In this document: piece after piece, positions 16,830-23,702 of the stretch
How the letters are laid out: each line of letters begins with the position of its first letter
Position numbering within the stretch: the stretch's first letter is position 1
DNA from: Candidatus Gastranaerophilales bacterium
Lineage (GTDB): Bacteria; Cyanobacteriota; Vampirovibrionia; Gastranaerophilales; Gastranaerophilaceae
NCBI GenBank assembly: GCA_944323495.1
Contig: CALUSZ010000005.1
Span: forward strand, 1 to 26,012
DNA length: 26,012 nucleotides
Direction of reading: 5' to 3'
The notes under the pieces: model-generated
Database searches by the model: none
What the model saw: the letters and a program-made list of their open reading frames with translations, nothing else
What the model was told of the DNA's origin: nothing
Position numbers and translations under genes: made by a program

Positions 16830-17261
16830 AGAGTATTTATACAGTTCATCACAGCTTAGCTCTATAGCAGAATTGCTGCTTCCGCAGGCCGGAAATATTG
16901 TTGAAAAATCTTTTAAAGAAATGTCTGTATAAATTTTTACCTGACTATTATCTATCCCGAACGGACAAACTCCGCCTACAGCGTGTCCTGTGTATTTGTA
17001 AACTTCATCAGGAGTTAGCATTTTTGCTTTTATATGAAAATATTCTTTAAATTTCTTGTTATTTATTCTGACATTTCCTGCACAGACAATTAAAATACAG
17101 CCGTCATCAGATTTAAAAGACAATGTCTTTGCAATCCTTGCCGGTTCTACATCTAAGGCTTTTGCAGCTAATTCTACCGTTGCACTTGAAACATCAAATT
17201 CCAGTATTCTATCTTCTAAATTATATTTTTTAAAATAATTTCTGACTTTTTCAATGCTCAT
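16797..17261 (-). CDS. YbaK/EbsC-type aminoacyl-tRNA deacylase
   Basis: The 154-residue protein matches the stand-alone prolyl-tRNA-synthetase editing (INS-like) domain in length. Members hydrolyse misacylated tRNAs such as Cys-tRNA(Pro) or Ala-tRNA(Pro) in the cytosol. Seen: RIAKTLSFK (42-50), with the conserved catalytic Lys expected at K45, and the GGVCPFG loop (96-102). The final cysteine-containing loop (FPACGSSN) resembles EbsC and YbaK equally, so the exact tRNA specificity is open. The start ATG overlaps the dxr stop by four bases (ATGA). It is the last gene of the rml-dxr cluster. Its coding end lies inside the opposing bioF-like gene by 33 bases, and no terminator hairpin is visible there. 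Confidence 0.85.
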   Translation of the reverse strand: MSIEKVRNYFKKYNLEDRILEFDVSSATVELAAKALDVEPARIAKTLSFKSDDGCILIVCAGNVRINNKKFKEYFHIKAKMLTPDEVYKYTGHAVGGVCPFGIDNSQVKIYTDISLKDFSTIFPACGSSNSAIELSCDELYKYSSSLGWVDVCS

Positions 17262-18379
17262 AAACTAATCTTCTTAATTCTCTCTCTTGCCTTAACTCTT
17301 ATTTCATTATCAATCGCAAAAATATCGTCAAGCCCGATATTCTTTAATGTTCTATGCTCTTTCATCATATCTTCTGTAATCTCGACGATATCAAAGAGTT
17401 TAATTTGACCGTTTAAGAAAGCAAAAACAGCCTCTTCGTTTGCCGCATTTAAACATACCGGTGCAGAACCGCCCTTTTGACCGGCAGAATAAGCTAAATC
17501 AAGAGCTTTAAATTTTTTCAGATCAGGCTTTTCAAAATCTAGCCGCGCAATTTCTGAAAAGCTGAAACTTTTTGATTTAATCCCTTTATATCTCTCAGGA
17601 TAAGTTATTGCATACTGTATCGGAATATGCATACTCGGAAGACCCAGCTGTGCTATAACACTTCCATCAACATATTCGATTGCTGAATGCACAATGCTTT
17701 GCGGGTGTACTACAACTTCAATTTTATGATAATCCATTCCAAAGAGATGGTGCGCTTCAATAACTTCTAATCCTTTATTCATCAAAGTCGCGCTATCAAC
17801 GGTAATTTTTTTGCCCATATGCCACCTTGGGTGTGCAAGAGCCTCTTCTACAGTTGCATTTTTCATATCATCAATGGTTTTTCTTAAAAATGGCCCTCCG
17901 GAAGCTGTTATAATAAGCTTTTCAACCTGCAAAATATCTTTTATACATTGATGAATTGCACAATGTTCGCTATCAACAGGAATTATATTTACTCTCTCTT
18001 TACGCGCCATCGGCATTACTATATCACCTGCCATAACAAGGGTTTCTTTATTGGCAAGTGCTATATCTATTCCATTTTTTATTGCTGTAATTGTTGGTTT
18101 TAAACCGATTTTCCCTGATACAGCTACAAGAATAATATCGTTCTCTTTATTAGAACATATTTCTTCTAAAGAAAGAGGTTTTGCGCCTTCTATAGCTTTA
18201 ATATCAGAAGCATAAGCATATTTAGGCTTAAACTTTCTTATCTGTTCATTTAATAAATCCGTATTACTTCCGCCTGTAAGCGCAACTATTTCAAACTTAT
18301 CATTTAATCCCTCAATAACTTCTAAGGCCTGTCTCCCTATTGAACCGGTAGAACCCAGAATACTAATTTTTTTTCTCAT
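17258..18379 (-). CDS. dxr: 1-deoxy-D-xylulose 5-phosphate reductoisomerase
   Basis: The second enzyme of the MEP isoprenoid pathway: NADPH-dependent rearrangement and reduction of DXP to MEP. From ATG 18379 it has 373 residues, slightly short of the usual 380-400. Seen: GSTGSIGRQAL NADPH loop near the N-terminus, ALANKETLV, the metal-site block PVDSEHCAIHQC, TASGGPF, and HMGKKITVDSATLMNKGLE, all hallmarks of DXR. The ATG overlaps the rmlA stop by one base (TGATG); a GTG three bases earlier would add one residue. Coupling to a rhamnose gene is not required by the pathway. Both supply envelope building (undecaprenyl carrier lipid and dTDP-sugar), which is a plausible but inferred reason for linkage. 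The YbaK gene overlaps its end by four bases. Confidence 0.95.
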   Translation of the reverse strand: MRKKISILGSTGSIGRQALEVIEGLNDKFEIVALTGGSNTDLLNEQIRKFKPKYAYASDIKAIEGAKPLSLEEICSNKENDIILVAVSGKIGLKPTITAIKNGIDIALANKETLVMAGDIVMPMARKERVNIIPVDSEHCAIHQCIKDILQVEKLIITASGGPFLRKTIDDMKNATVEEALAHPRWHMGKKITVDSATLMNKGLEVIEAHHLFGMDYHKIEVVVHPQSIVHSAIEYVDGSVIAQLGLPSMHIPIQYAITYPERYKGIKSKSFSFSEIARLDFEKPDLKKFKALDLAYSAGQKGGSAPVCLNAANEEAVFAFLNGQIKLFDIVEITEDMMKEHRTLKNIGLDDIFAIDNEIRVKARERIKKISL

Positions 18380-19239
18380 CACTCCAACTCTCTTATATAT
18401 GAATAATATTCATTATACACCCGTAAATGTTTTAATACATCATTTTTTGATAAAAATCCCATTCTATAAGCAACTTCTTCCAGACAGGCAATCTTAATCC
18501 CCTGATTTTCTTCAATCGTCTGAACATATTGTCCTGCTTGTAAAAGTGAACTGTGAGTACCTGTATCAAGCCAGACAAATCCTCGCCCGAAAAGCTCTGC
18601 ATTCAATTTGTTTTCACTAAGATATATTTTATTCAAATCAGTAATTTCCAGCTCGCCTCTAGCAGAAGGCTTTAGAGTTTTCGCGTATTCTACAACTTTA
18701 TTATCATAAAAATACAACCCGGTAACTGCAAAGCTCGATTTTGGATTCTCCGGTTTTTCTTCTATTGATACAGCTTTTCCTTCTGAATTAAATTCTATAA
18801 CCCCAAATCTTTGCGGGTCTTTGACTTTGTATCCAAAAATAGTTGCAACCCCTCTATCAGCCTCATTAACAGCCTTATTAAGCATAGAAGAAAAGCTCTG
18901 ACCGTAAAATATGTTATCACCGAGAATTAATGCAACCGAATCGCCTCTTATAAACTCTTCACCAATAATAAAGGCCTGAGCTAGTCCATCAGGTTTTGGC
19001 TGTTCTTCATAAGAAAATTTTACGCCGAATTGCGAACCGTCACCCAAAAGTTTCTTAAAATTTCCTAAATCTTCAGGAGTTGAAATAATCAAAATATCTC
19101 TGATACCTGCAAGCATTAGAACCGATATCGGATAATAAATCATCGGTTTATCATAAACAGGCAGAAGCTGCTTTGATACAGCTATTGTACTCGGATAAAG
19201 CCTTGTTCCTGAACCGCCTGCTAAAACTATACCTTTCAT
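18379..19239 (-). CDS. rmlA: Glucose-1-phosphate thymidylyltransferase
   Basis: The 286-residue enzyme has the normal length for RmlA. It forms dTDP-glucose from dTTP and glucose-1-phosphate, the entry step of dTDP-L-rhamnose synthesis, and belongs to the nucleotidyltransferase (GT-A like) family. Seen: [28 protein letters not shown] (split here as GGSGTRLYP at 8-16 and [11 protein letters not shown] at 23-33), LGDNIFYG for metal and base binding, VIEFN, ITDLN and [13 protein letters not shown]. It starts three bases after the rmlD stop with a probable Shine-Dalgarno inside rmlD. It ends one base into dxr. Confidence 0.96.
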   Translation of the reverse strand: MKGIVLAGGSGTRLYPSTIAVSKQLLPVYDKPMIYYPISVLMLAGIRDILIISTPEDLGNFKKLLGDGSQFGVKFSYEEQPKPDGLAQAFIIGEEFIRGDSVALILGDNIFYGQSFSSMLNKAVNEADRGVATIFGYKVKDPQRFGVIEFNSEGKAVSIEEKPENPKSSFAVTGLYFYDNKVVEYAKTLKPSARGELEITDLNKIYLSENKLNAELFGRGFVWLDTGTHSSLLQAGQYVQTIEENQGIKIACLEEVAYRMGFLSKNDVLKHLRVYNEYYSYIRELE

Positions 19240-19242
19240 ATT

Positions 19243-20064
19243 CTAATCCTCAACTCTTAATGATAAATAATCTTCCAATGCTGTTTTCCAATTTTTTATA
19301 AGCCCGCTATTATCCATAACACTGTATTTCGGCCTCCTTGCCGGACGCGGATAATCCTCTGTTTTACAAGGTAAAAGATTAACCTCTAAATCCTGAAGCT
19401 TAAAAATTTCCTTTGCAAACTCATACCAGCTGGTTTCTCCGCTTGAACAGGCATGATAAATTCCGTATGGCCTATGTATAATTTTTACTATAGCTTCGGC
19501 AAGCTCTACTGTCCAGGTAGGACAGCCTATTTGATCATCAACAACTTTTATTTCATTATTGTCCTTAAGTGACAGCATTGTCTCTACAAAATTTTTGCCA
19601 TGATGACCATAGAGCCAGCTTGTTCTTATTATATAATATTTAGAACAAAACTGCTTTACAGCCTCTTCGCCCTTTAGCTTTGTAAGCCCGTAATTATTAA
19701 TAGGATTTGGTTTATCCTCAGGATTATAAGGCGCCCCTTTTTGCCCGTCAAACACATAGTCTGTTGAGATATAAACTAATACAGCTCCAAATTTTTCAGA
19801 GGCTTTAGCAATGTTTTCAGTACCCTTTGAGTTTATTAAATAAGCTTTTTCATATTTGGTTTCAGCCCCGTCAACATTAGTATAAGCAGCACAGTGAATA
19901 ACTAAATCGGGCCTAGTCTCCTCAAAATATTTAACAATATTCTCCTCCAGAGTAACGTCAAGTACTGAATGCGAAGCCTCAATAACCTCATATCCGTTAT
20001 CTTCAAGAATAGGACACAAATCCTGTCCAAGCATTCCGTTAGCACCTGTTACAAGAACTTTCAC
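19243..20064 (-). CDS. rmlD: dTDP-4-dehydrorhamnose reductase
   Basis: A 273-residue short-chain reductase that completes dTDP-L-rhamnose by NAD(P)H reduction of dTDP-4-keto-L-rhamnose. Seen: GANGMLGQDL (7-16), HCAAYTNVDGAE (58-68), STDYVFDG (100-107) with the conserved Thr, and Y125-G-L-T-K129 as the Tyr-Lys pair. WYEFA and RPxxSxxD-type residues in the C-terminal substrate domain are also present. The start is GTG at 20064, which overlaps the rmlB stop by four bases (GTGA); no ATG fits the N-terminal nucleotide-binding strand better. The order rmlC-B-D-A with tight overlaps suggests one transcript and coupled translation. Confidence 0.95.
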   Translation of the reverse strand: MKVLVTGANGMLGQDLCPILEDNGYEVIEASHSVLDVTLEENIVKYFEETRPDLVIHCAAYTNVDGAETKYEKAYLINSKGTENIAKASEKFGAVLVYISTDYVFDGQKGAPYNPEDKPNPINNYGLTKLKGEEAVKQFCSKYYIIRTSWLYGHHGKNFVETMLSLKDNNEIKVVDDQIGCPTWTVELAEAIVKIIHRPYGIYHACSSGETSWYEFAKEIFKLQDLEVNLLPCKTEDYPRPARRPKYSVMDNSGLIKNWKTALEDYLSLRVED

Positions 20065-21026
20065 AGCTTCTCCTCTATTTTCTTAATCCAATCCTGATTG
20101 TCCAAATACCAGCGTATCGTCTTTTTTATACCTTCTTCAAATGTAACGGAAGGTTGCCAGCCAAGCTCTCCTGTTATTTTGTCATTTGAAATTGCATAAC
20201 GCCTGTCATGACCGAGACGATCTTTCACAAATTCTATGTAACTCTCATCTTTCCCCATTTCATTTAGAATTAATCTAGTTATTTCTAGATTAGTTTTCTC
20301 ATTATGTCCGCCAATATTATAAACCTCTCCGACTCTTCCTTTATGCAAAACAACATCTATTGCTTCGCAATGGTCGTAAACATAAAGCCAATCCCGAACA
20401 TTTAACCCATCTCCATATACGGGCACTTTTTCGTTTTTCAAAAGTTTTGAGATAAAAAACGGGATTAATTTTTCCGGATACTGATATGGCCCGTAATTAT
20501 TTGAACATCTAGTATTCAAGACAGGAAGGCCATAGGTTTCATAATAAGCTCTTACTAATAAATCCGCGCTTGCTTTGCTTGCAGAATAAGGGCTGTTAGG
20601 TGCAAGCGGTGTTGTTTCATAGAAATACCCGTCTTTCCCTAAGCTCCCGTAAACCTCATCAGTAGATACCTGCAAAAAACGCTCTATTTTGGCATTCTTG
20701 GCTGATTCAAGCAAGTTTAGAGTTCCCTTCACATTTGTTTCTATAAATACTTCTGGGTTACTAATTGAATTATCAACATGCGATTCCGCCGCAAAATTTA
20801 CTACACAATCAACATCTTTTATAAGTTCTTCAACAAGAGTCTTGTCGCAAATATTTCCCTTTACAAAGGTGTAATTATGGTTCACAATGTCTTTTAAATT
20901 CTCTAAATTCCCGCAATAAGTAAGCGCATCAAGATTAATTATTTTATAATCAGGATATTTATTAAACATATGCCTGATAAAACAACTTCCAATAAATCCT
21001 GCTCCGCCGGTTACAAGTAATTTCAT
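20061..21026 (-). CDS. rmlB: dTDP-glucose 4,6-dehydratase
   Basis: The 321-residue extended SDR enzyme converts dTDP-glucose to dTDP-4-keto-6-deoxyglucose with bound NAD. Seen: GGAGFIGS (7-14), NFAAESHVDNS (77-87), the STDEVYG block (121-127) with catalytic T122, D123, E124, and Y147-S-A-S-K151. CSNNYGPYQYPEKLIPFFI and the GLNVRDWLYVYDHC block are typical of RmlB. Slightly shorter than the 340-360 residues of enterobacterial RmlB, with no missing motif. The start ATG at 21026 has GGAG seven bases upstream, within the end of rmlC, which it overlaps by four bases (ATGA). Confidence 0.96.
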   Translation of the reverse strand: MKLLVTGGAGFIGSCFIRHMFNKYPDYKIINLDALTYCGNLENLKDIVNHNYTFVKGNICDKTLVEELIKDVDCVVNFAAESHVDNSISNPEVFIETNVKGTLNLLESAKNAKIERFLQVSTDEVYGSLGKDGYFYETTPLAPNSPYSASKASADLLVRAYYETYGLPVLNTRCSNNYGPYQYPEKLIPFFISKLLKNEKVPVYGDGLNVRDWLYVYDHCEAIDVVLHKGRVGEVYNIGGHNEKTNLEITRLILNEMGKDESYIEFVKDRLGHDRRYAISNDKITGELGWQPSVTFEEGIKKTIRWYLDNQDWIKKIEEKL

Positions 21027-21565
21027 CTCAACTCCTTTAAAAACGGCAATTTTTTATCTTTTTCAGATAATACAGGCTCAAAATCTATACCCCAGTCAAT
21101 ACCTAAATCACTATCATTCCATCTAATACCCGCATCATATTCAGGAGCGTACTCACAGCCTGTTTTATATAAAAGCTCTGCCTCATCTGATAATACAACA
21201 AAGCCATGCGCAAACCCTTCCGGAATATAGAGCATATGCTTATTATCCTCACTAAGCTCTACTCTAACATATCTTCCAAAGGTTGGAGAATTTTTCCTTA
21301 TATCAACAGCAACATCATAGATTGCTCCTTTTGTGCATCTAACAAGCTTTGCTTGTTCATACGGCGCTCTTTGGAAATGCAACCCTCTTAAAACACCCTT
21401 AACAGACCTTGAATGATTGTCCTGCACAAAATCAGCTGTTATACCATTACGCTCAAATTCGGATTTTTTATAGCTTTCAAGAAAAAAGCCTCTGTTATCA
21501 CCAAAAACTCTCGGCTTTATAAGTATAACATCTTTTATATTTTGCTTCTCAAACTCAAATGGCAT
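21023..21565 (-). CDS. rmlC: dTDP-4-dehydrorhamnose 3,5-epimerase
   Basis: The 180-residue cupin-type epimerase has the normal length. It epimerises C3 and C5 of dTDP-4-keto-6-deoxyglucose. Seen: FGDNRGFFLESY (21-32), LRGLHFQ (59-65) with catalytic His 63, K73, VDIRKNSPTFG (88-97) and IPEGFAHGF (114-122). It is the first gene of the rmlCBDA-dxr-ybaK cluster. The ATG at 21565 lacks a Shine-Dalgarno; an extended -10 promoter lies six bases upstream, suggesting a leaderless message. A tRNA-Lys gene ends 23 bases before the start on the same strand, so some transcripts could also come through the tRNA. Confidence 0.96.
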   Translation of the reverse strand: MPFEFEKQNIKDVILIKPRVFGDNRGFFLESYKKSEFERNGITADFVQDNHSRSVKGVLRGLHFQRAPYEQAKLVRCTKGAIYDVAVDIRKNSPTFGRYVRVELSEDNKHMLYIPEGFAHGFVVLSDEAELLYKTGCEYAPEYDAGIRWNDSDLGIDWGIDFEPVLSEKDKKLPFLKELR

Positions 21566-21571
21566 AAGTAA

Positions 21572-21580
21572 ATTATAACA
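21572..21580 (-). promoter_or_regulatory. Extended -10 promoter immediately before rmlC
   Basis: On the minus strand TGTTATAAT (21580-21572) is a perfect extended -10 (TGnTATAAT). Six bases separate it from ATG 21565, so the start point would fall on or next to the first base of the start codon. The matching -35 position lies in the 3' end of the tRNA gene and is poor (GCGCCA), as allowed for extended -10 promoters. An alternative is that the AT-rich stretch is only the spacer between a tRNA and its co-transcribed gene. Confidence 0.5.
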
Positions 21581-21588
21581 TAAAAATA

Positions 21589-21661
21589 TGCGCTTGGCGC
21601 GATTCGAACGCGCGACCTATCCCTTAAAAGGGGAGTGCTCTACCTGCTGAGCTACAAGCGC
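21589..21661 (-). tRNA. tRNA-Lys, anticodon UUU
   Basis: A 73-base cloverleaf on the minus strand: acceptor stem GCGCTTG / CAAGCGC fully paired, D-arm GCTC-loop-GAGC, anticodon loop CTTTTAA with TTT at positions 34-36, variable loop AGGTC, T-arm GCGCG-TTCGAAT-CGCGC, discriminator A. The first anticodon-stem pair (27-43) reads C opposite U and is not paired; the other four are. CCA is not encoded, so it must be added after transcription. Lys-UUU also carries the U34 modification that the MnmC-like methyltransferase at 12231-13619 would be expected to act on, a general link between families and not evidence from position. Confidence 0.96.
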
Positions 21662-21697
21662 ATATTGTATTAAATTTGTTTACAACCTTTATTTCGG

Positions 21698-21714
21698 CGT
21701 GTGGACTACCCACG
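21698..21714. other. Short hairpin between the TOPRIM gene and tRNA-Lys
   Basis: CGTGTGG-ACTA-CCCACG can form a six-pair GC-rich stem with one bulged base and a four-base loop, and is the only GC-rich element in the 65-base gap. No T-run follows on either strand, so it is not a canonical intrinsic terminator. It may protect the TOPRIM mRNA 3' end, be part of the tRNA promoter region, or have no role. Confidence 0.35.
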
Positions 21715-21726
21715 TGACTAATATTA

Positions 21727-22719
21727 TCAAGAACAAATCTTAGTGTCAAGAGTTTTATTCCCATAGGAAACTTCCCTTATTATTTCAGAAATTTCAGGTG
21801 AAATATCTGTTATTTCAGTAATATTTTCTCTTATCAGCTTGGCAAAATCAGCTTTTTTGAACTCATGAAGCCCCTTGTTTTTATATATCAATTCAAGATT
21901 CTCAACATGCGAAAGCTCCTTTTGAAAATCACTTTCCGTGATTGCGCTAAAATTTTTGTTAAGAGAGTTAAAAGCCTTGATTATTAGTGATTCCGGAAGC
22001 ATATCCTCAAATTCTCCGCTGGATACAAGGTGGATTTTATCCTGTTCCCGTAATTTTGGCCTTATTTGACTTATATTTTCCTCAGCATCTTTATCCAAAA
22101 GTAAAAATATAGGAATTTTAAGTTCTTCTGATAGAGAATAATACATCTTAACGACCTGATTTTTACCTCCGGCCGGTATAATTTGCACGCCCTCGCGGTA
22201 AAAATCATACCCCAGAAATTTTGCAAACGCCGGTAATAAAATCTCTTCAGTAAGCCCCTCTACCAGTATAACTTTCTCTATCGGGAATTTAAGATAATGA
22301 TTTTGCCGATTTTGAGCCAGATTATCAGATTCATTCAGGCTTTTTAGCCATCTCAGATTAACAACAGAGTGAGTATCAATAAAACTCAGCACGCCTTTAT
22401 AATTAATTTTGTTATCTAGAAGCCGGTTTGTAAACTCATCATTCTTAAAAACAGAATTTTCATATTCCATCAATTTTTTATTAATACTAAAATCTGTATT
22501 AACATTATCAATAGAATTATTAAAAACTTCCTCAATATAAAATTTTATTTCCTCTGCCTTTAAATTTTCGAGCTCGCTTCTTTTATATTTTGGCTCCAGC
22601 AAGTTATTACTAATAATATCAAAAAAAACTCTTAAGTATTTTTCTTTGGTTTGTTTAAATCTGGTAAGTCTATCCAGTGATATTAAAATTTGTTCCCTAG
22701 TTAGTTTTTTATACTTCAC
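21727..22719 (-). CDS. Stand-alone OLD-type TOPRIM protein
   Basis: A 330-residue protein with a helical, charged N-terminal half (1-145) and a TOPRIM domain (about 147-245). Seen: VILVEGLTEEILLPAFAKFLG split as VILVEG (150-155, catalytic Glu 154) and TEEILLPAF (157-165); IIPAGGKNQV; LLLDKDAEE with D209 and D211; and GEFEDMLP (235-242). These match the TOPRIM of OLD-family nucleases, where metal-dependent DNA cleavage occurs. OLD proteins carry an ABC-type ATPase in front, but no Walker A or signature motif is present here, so this is a TOPRIM-only relative. The start is GTG 22719, the only one upstream of the domain (the codon before it is in frame with a stop), and lacks a Shine-Dalgarno. 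Possible roles are repair or phage defence; the genes around it give no support for either. Confidence 0.75.
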   Translation of the reverse strand: MKYKKLTREQILISLDRLTRFKQTKEKYLRVFFDIISNNLLEPKYKRSELENLKAEEIKFYIEEVFNNSIDNVNTDFSINKKLMEYENSVFKNDEFTNRLLDNKINYKGVLSFIDTHSVVNLRWLKSLNESDNLAQNRQNHYLKFPIEKVILVEGLTEEILLPAFAKFLGYDFYREGVQIIPAGGKNQVVKMYYSLSEELKIPIFLLLDKDAEENISQIRPKLREQDKIHLVSSGEFEDMLPESLIIKAFNSLNKNFSAITESDFQKELSHVENLELIYKNKGLHEFKKADFAKLIRENITEITDISPEISEIIREVSYGNKTLDTKICS

Positions 22720-22725
22720 AAAAAT

Positions 22726-22754
22726 ATTATATTATTAATGTAAATTTTTGTAAC
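22726..22754 (-). promoter_or_regulatory. Predicted promoter giving a leaderless GTG start for the TOPRIM gene
   Basis: On the minus strand GTTACA (22754-22749), 17-base spacer, perfect TATAAT (22731-22726). Six bases separate the -10 from GTG 22719, placing the start point on the start codon. The -35 overlaps the first of the tandem TTTTGTAA-like repeats. Confidence 0.5.
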
Positions 22755-22790
22755 TAAATTTTATGTAAAGTTTTGTAACGATTTTGTTAA
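22746..22790 (+). repeat. Tandem TTTTGTAA-like repeats in a divergent promoter region
   Basis: Four related 9-mers lie head to tail on the plus strand: TTTTGTAAC (22746-22754), TTTATGTAA (22760-22768), TTTTGTAAC (22771-22779) and TTTTGTTAA (22782-22790). Start-to-start steps are 14, 11 and 11 bases, so the last three sit on one face of the helix. They lie between the TOPRIM gene and the coiled-coil gene. They look like an operator array, but the region is AT-rich and chance similarity is possible. Confidence 0.4.
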
Positions 22791-22849
22791 ACATGTGAAA
22801 TTTTCAGTAAGAAATATACTTAATATATATAAGAGTATAAAAAAATTAC

Positions 22850-22853
22850 GGAG
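22850..22853 (+). promoter_or_regulatory. Shine-Dalgarno that decides the start at 22864
   Basis: GGAG ten bases before ATG 22864. The earlier in-frame GTG at 22795 has no such site, and its extra 23 residues would be translated from the probable promoter. Several -10-like sequences (TATACT 22815, TATATA 22824, TATAAG 22828) lie between the two starts. Confidence 0.6.
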
Positions 22854-22863
22854 ACAGCACAAA

Positions 22864-23643
22864 ATGGCATTTCTATTATTAGTATATGAAAAAATGAGGC
22901 TTCAACGTAAAGTTAACAAATTAACTTTACGCCAGACTCAGCTGTCTAGCCGTAAAGAGCGGATAGCTAAGAATATTGAAAAAGTACAAAAGATGTACTC
23001 AAGTAAAATAACTAACGCTGAAAAACAAGCACAACTCTGGGCAAGTCAAGCTAAGAATAGTATATTTAACAGTATGGGATTGGGCATGCAAAATCAGATG
23101 TTCAACCCTATGAGTGGTTTCAGTGGTATTACATCATTTGTTGCTAATCAAATGGCTGGTATGCTAGCAAATGGTGGTAAAGATATTACTATTGGGGATC
23201 AAACAATCAGTGCATTCTCCCAAGAACAGTATAATGCAATGATGACTGATTATATGACTACCGGCTTGAAAGAAAATATTGGTGATGATAATAAAGGTAC
23301 TGGTAAATACGGCAATGGCAATTATGATAAAGCTACTGTAACCGCATTTATGCAGGCAATGCAAATGGCACAGCAGCAGCAATCACAGGCTCAATTTATG
23401 GCACAGCAAATGGCAAGCCAGTATGAATCAAATGTATCAGTTTGGACAGAAGCATATAAGGCACAGCTTGAAGAAGAACAAAACGCAGCATTGTTACCAT
23501 TAGAAGCTGAAGAAACTGACATTGACTTAGATATGTCATCTTGTGAAACTCAATTAGCCGATGCAAGAGCAAGACTCGACAGTATCAAACAAGCTTGCAG
23601 CGAAGAAATAAAGAATTCAGCACCGACATTCGGATTAGGCTAA
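22864..23643 (+). CDS. Coiled-coil, Met/Gln-rich protein of unknown function
   Basis: I do not recognise this 259-residue protein. It has a charged, heptad-like N-terminal coil (about 5-62, R/K-rich), a Met/Gly/Phe-rich middle (about 68-105: SMGLGMQNQMFNP, FVANQMAGML), a Gly/Asn/Lys-rich turn region, a strikingly Gln/Met/Ala-rich helix (163-188) and an acidic C-terminal coil (about 195-252). No signal peptide or continuous membrane segment is seen, but the middle is amphipathic and could insert into or coat a surface. A fixed composition with few rare residues, a good Shine-Dalgarno, and a strong terminator right behind suggest a monocistronic, well-expressed gene. The pattern (coil, hydrophobic middle, coil) recalls secreted structural or translocator-like proteins, but that is only resemblance. 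Divergent from the TOPRIM gene. Confidence 0.75.
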   Translation: MAFLLLVYEKMRLQRKVNKLTLRQTQLSSRKERIAKNIEKVQKMYSSKITNAEKQAQLWASQAKNSIFNSMGLGMQNQMFNPMSGFSGITSFVANQMAGMLANGGKDITIGDQTISAFSQEQYNAMMTDYMTTGLKENIGDDNKGTGKYGNGNYDKATVTAFMQAMQMAQQQQSQAQFMAQQMASQYESNVSVWTEAYKAQLEEEQNAALLPLEAEETDIDLDMSSCETQLADARARLDSIKQACSEEIKNSAPTFGLG

Positions 23644-23664
23644 TAATAATCATTATAATAATTT

Positions 23665-23702
23665 ACAGCTCCTGCTTATATCTAGCAGGAGCTGTTGTTT
23701 TT
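23665..23702 (+). terminator. Strong rho-independent terminator
   Basis: A perfect 11-base stem, ACAGCTCCTGC (23665-23675) and GCAGGAGCTGT (23685-23695), closes a 9-base loop and is followed by TGTTTTTT. It ends the coiled-coil gene. On the minus strand it lies right behind the dnaE stop and may also slow dnaE transcripts, but the tract beyond the stem there (AAATTATTAT) is not a proper U-run. It is the only clear intrinsic terminator in the window. Confidence 0.92.

Noticed and set aside
21662..21726. Integration (attachment) site at the tRNA-Lys 5' side
   Set aside because: No integrase, and no repeated copy of the tRNA 3' end in the window.
22795..22863. GTG at 22795 as start of the coiled-coil protein, adding 23 residues
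   Set aside because: No Shine-Dalgarno before it, while GGAG lies ten bases before ATG 22864 and -10-like sequences lie between the two.
22720..22863. Origin iterons or CRISPR repeats
   Set aside because: Only four imperfect 9-mers with 2-5 base gaps; no spacer-sized intervals, no DnaA boxes and no origin genes.
21727..23643. Two-gene phage defence system made of TOPRIM and coiled-coil genes
   Set aside because: The genes are divergent and separately promoted, the coiled-coil gene has no effector motif, and there is no mobile context. Left as a possibility within the TOPRIM finding.
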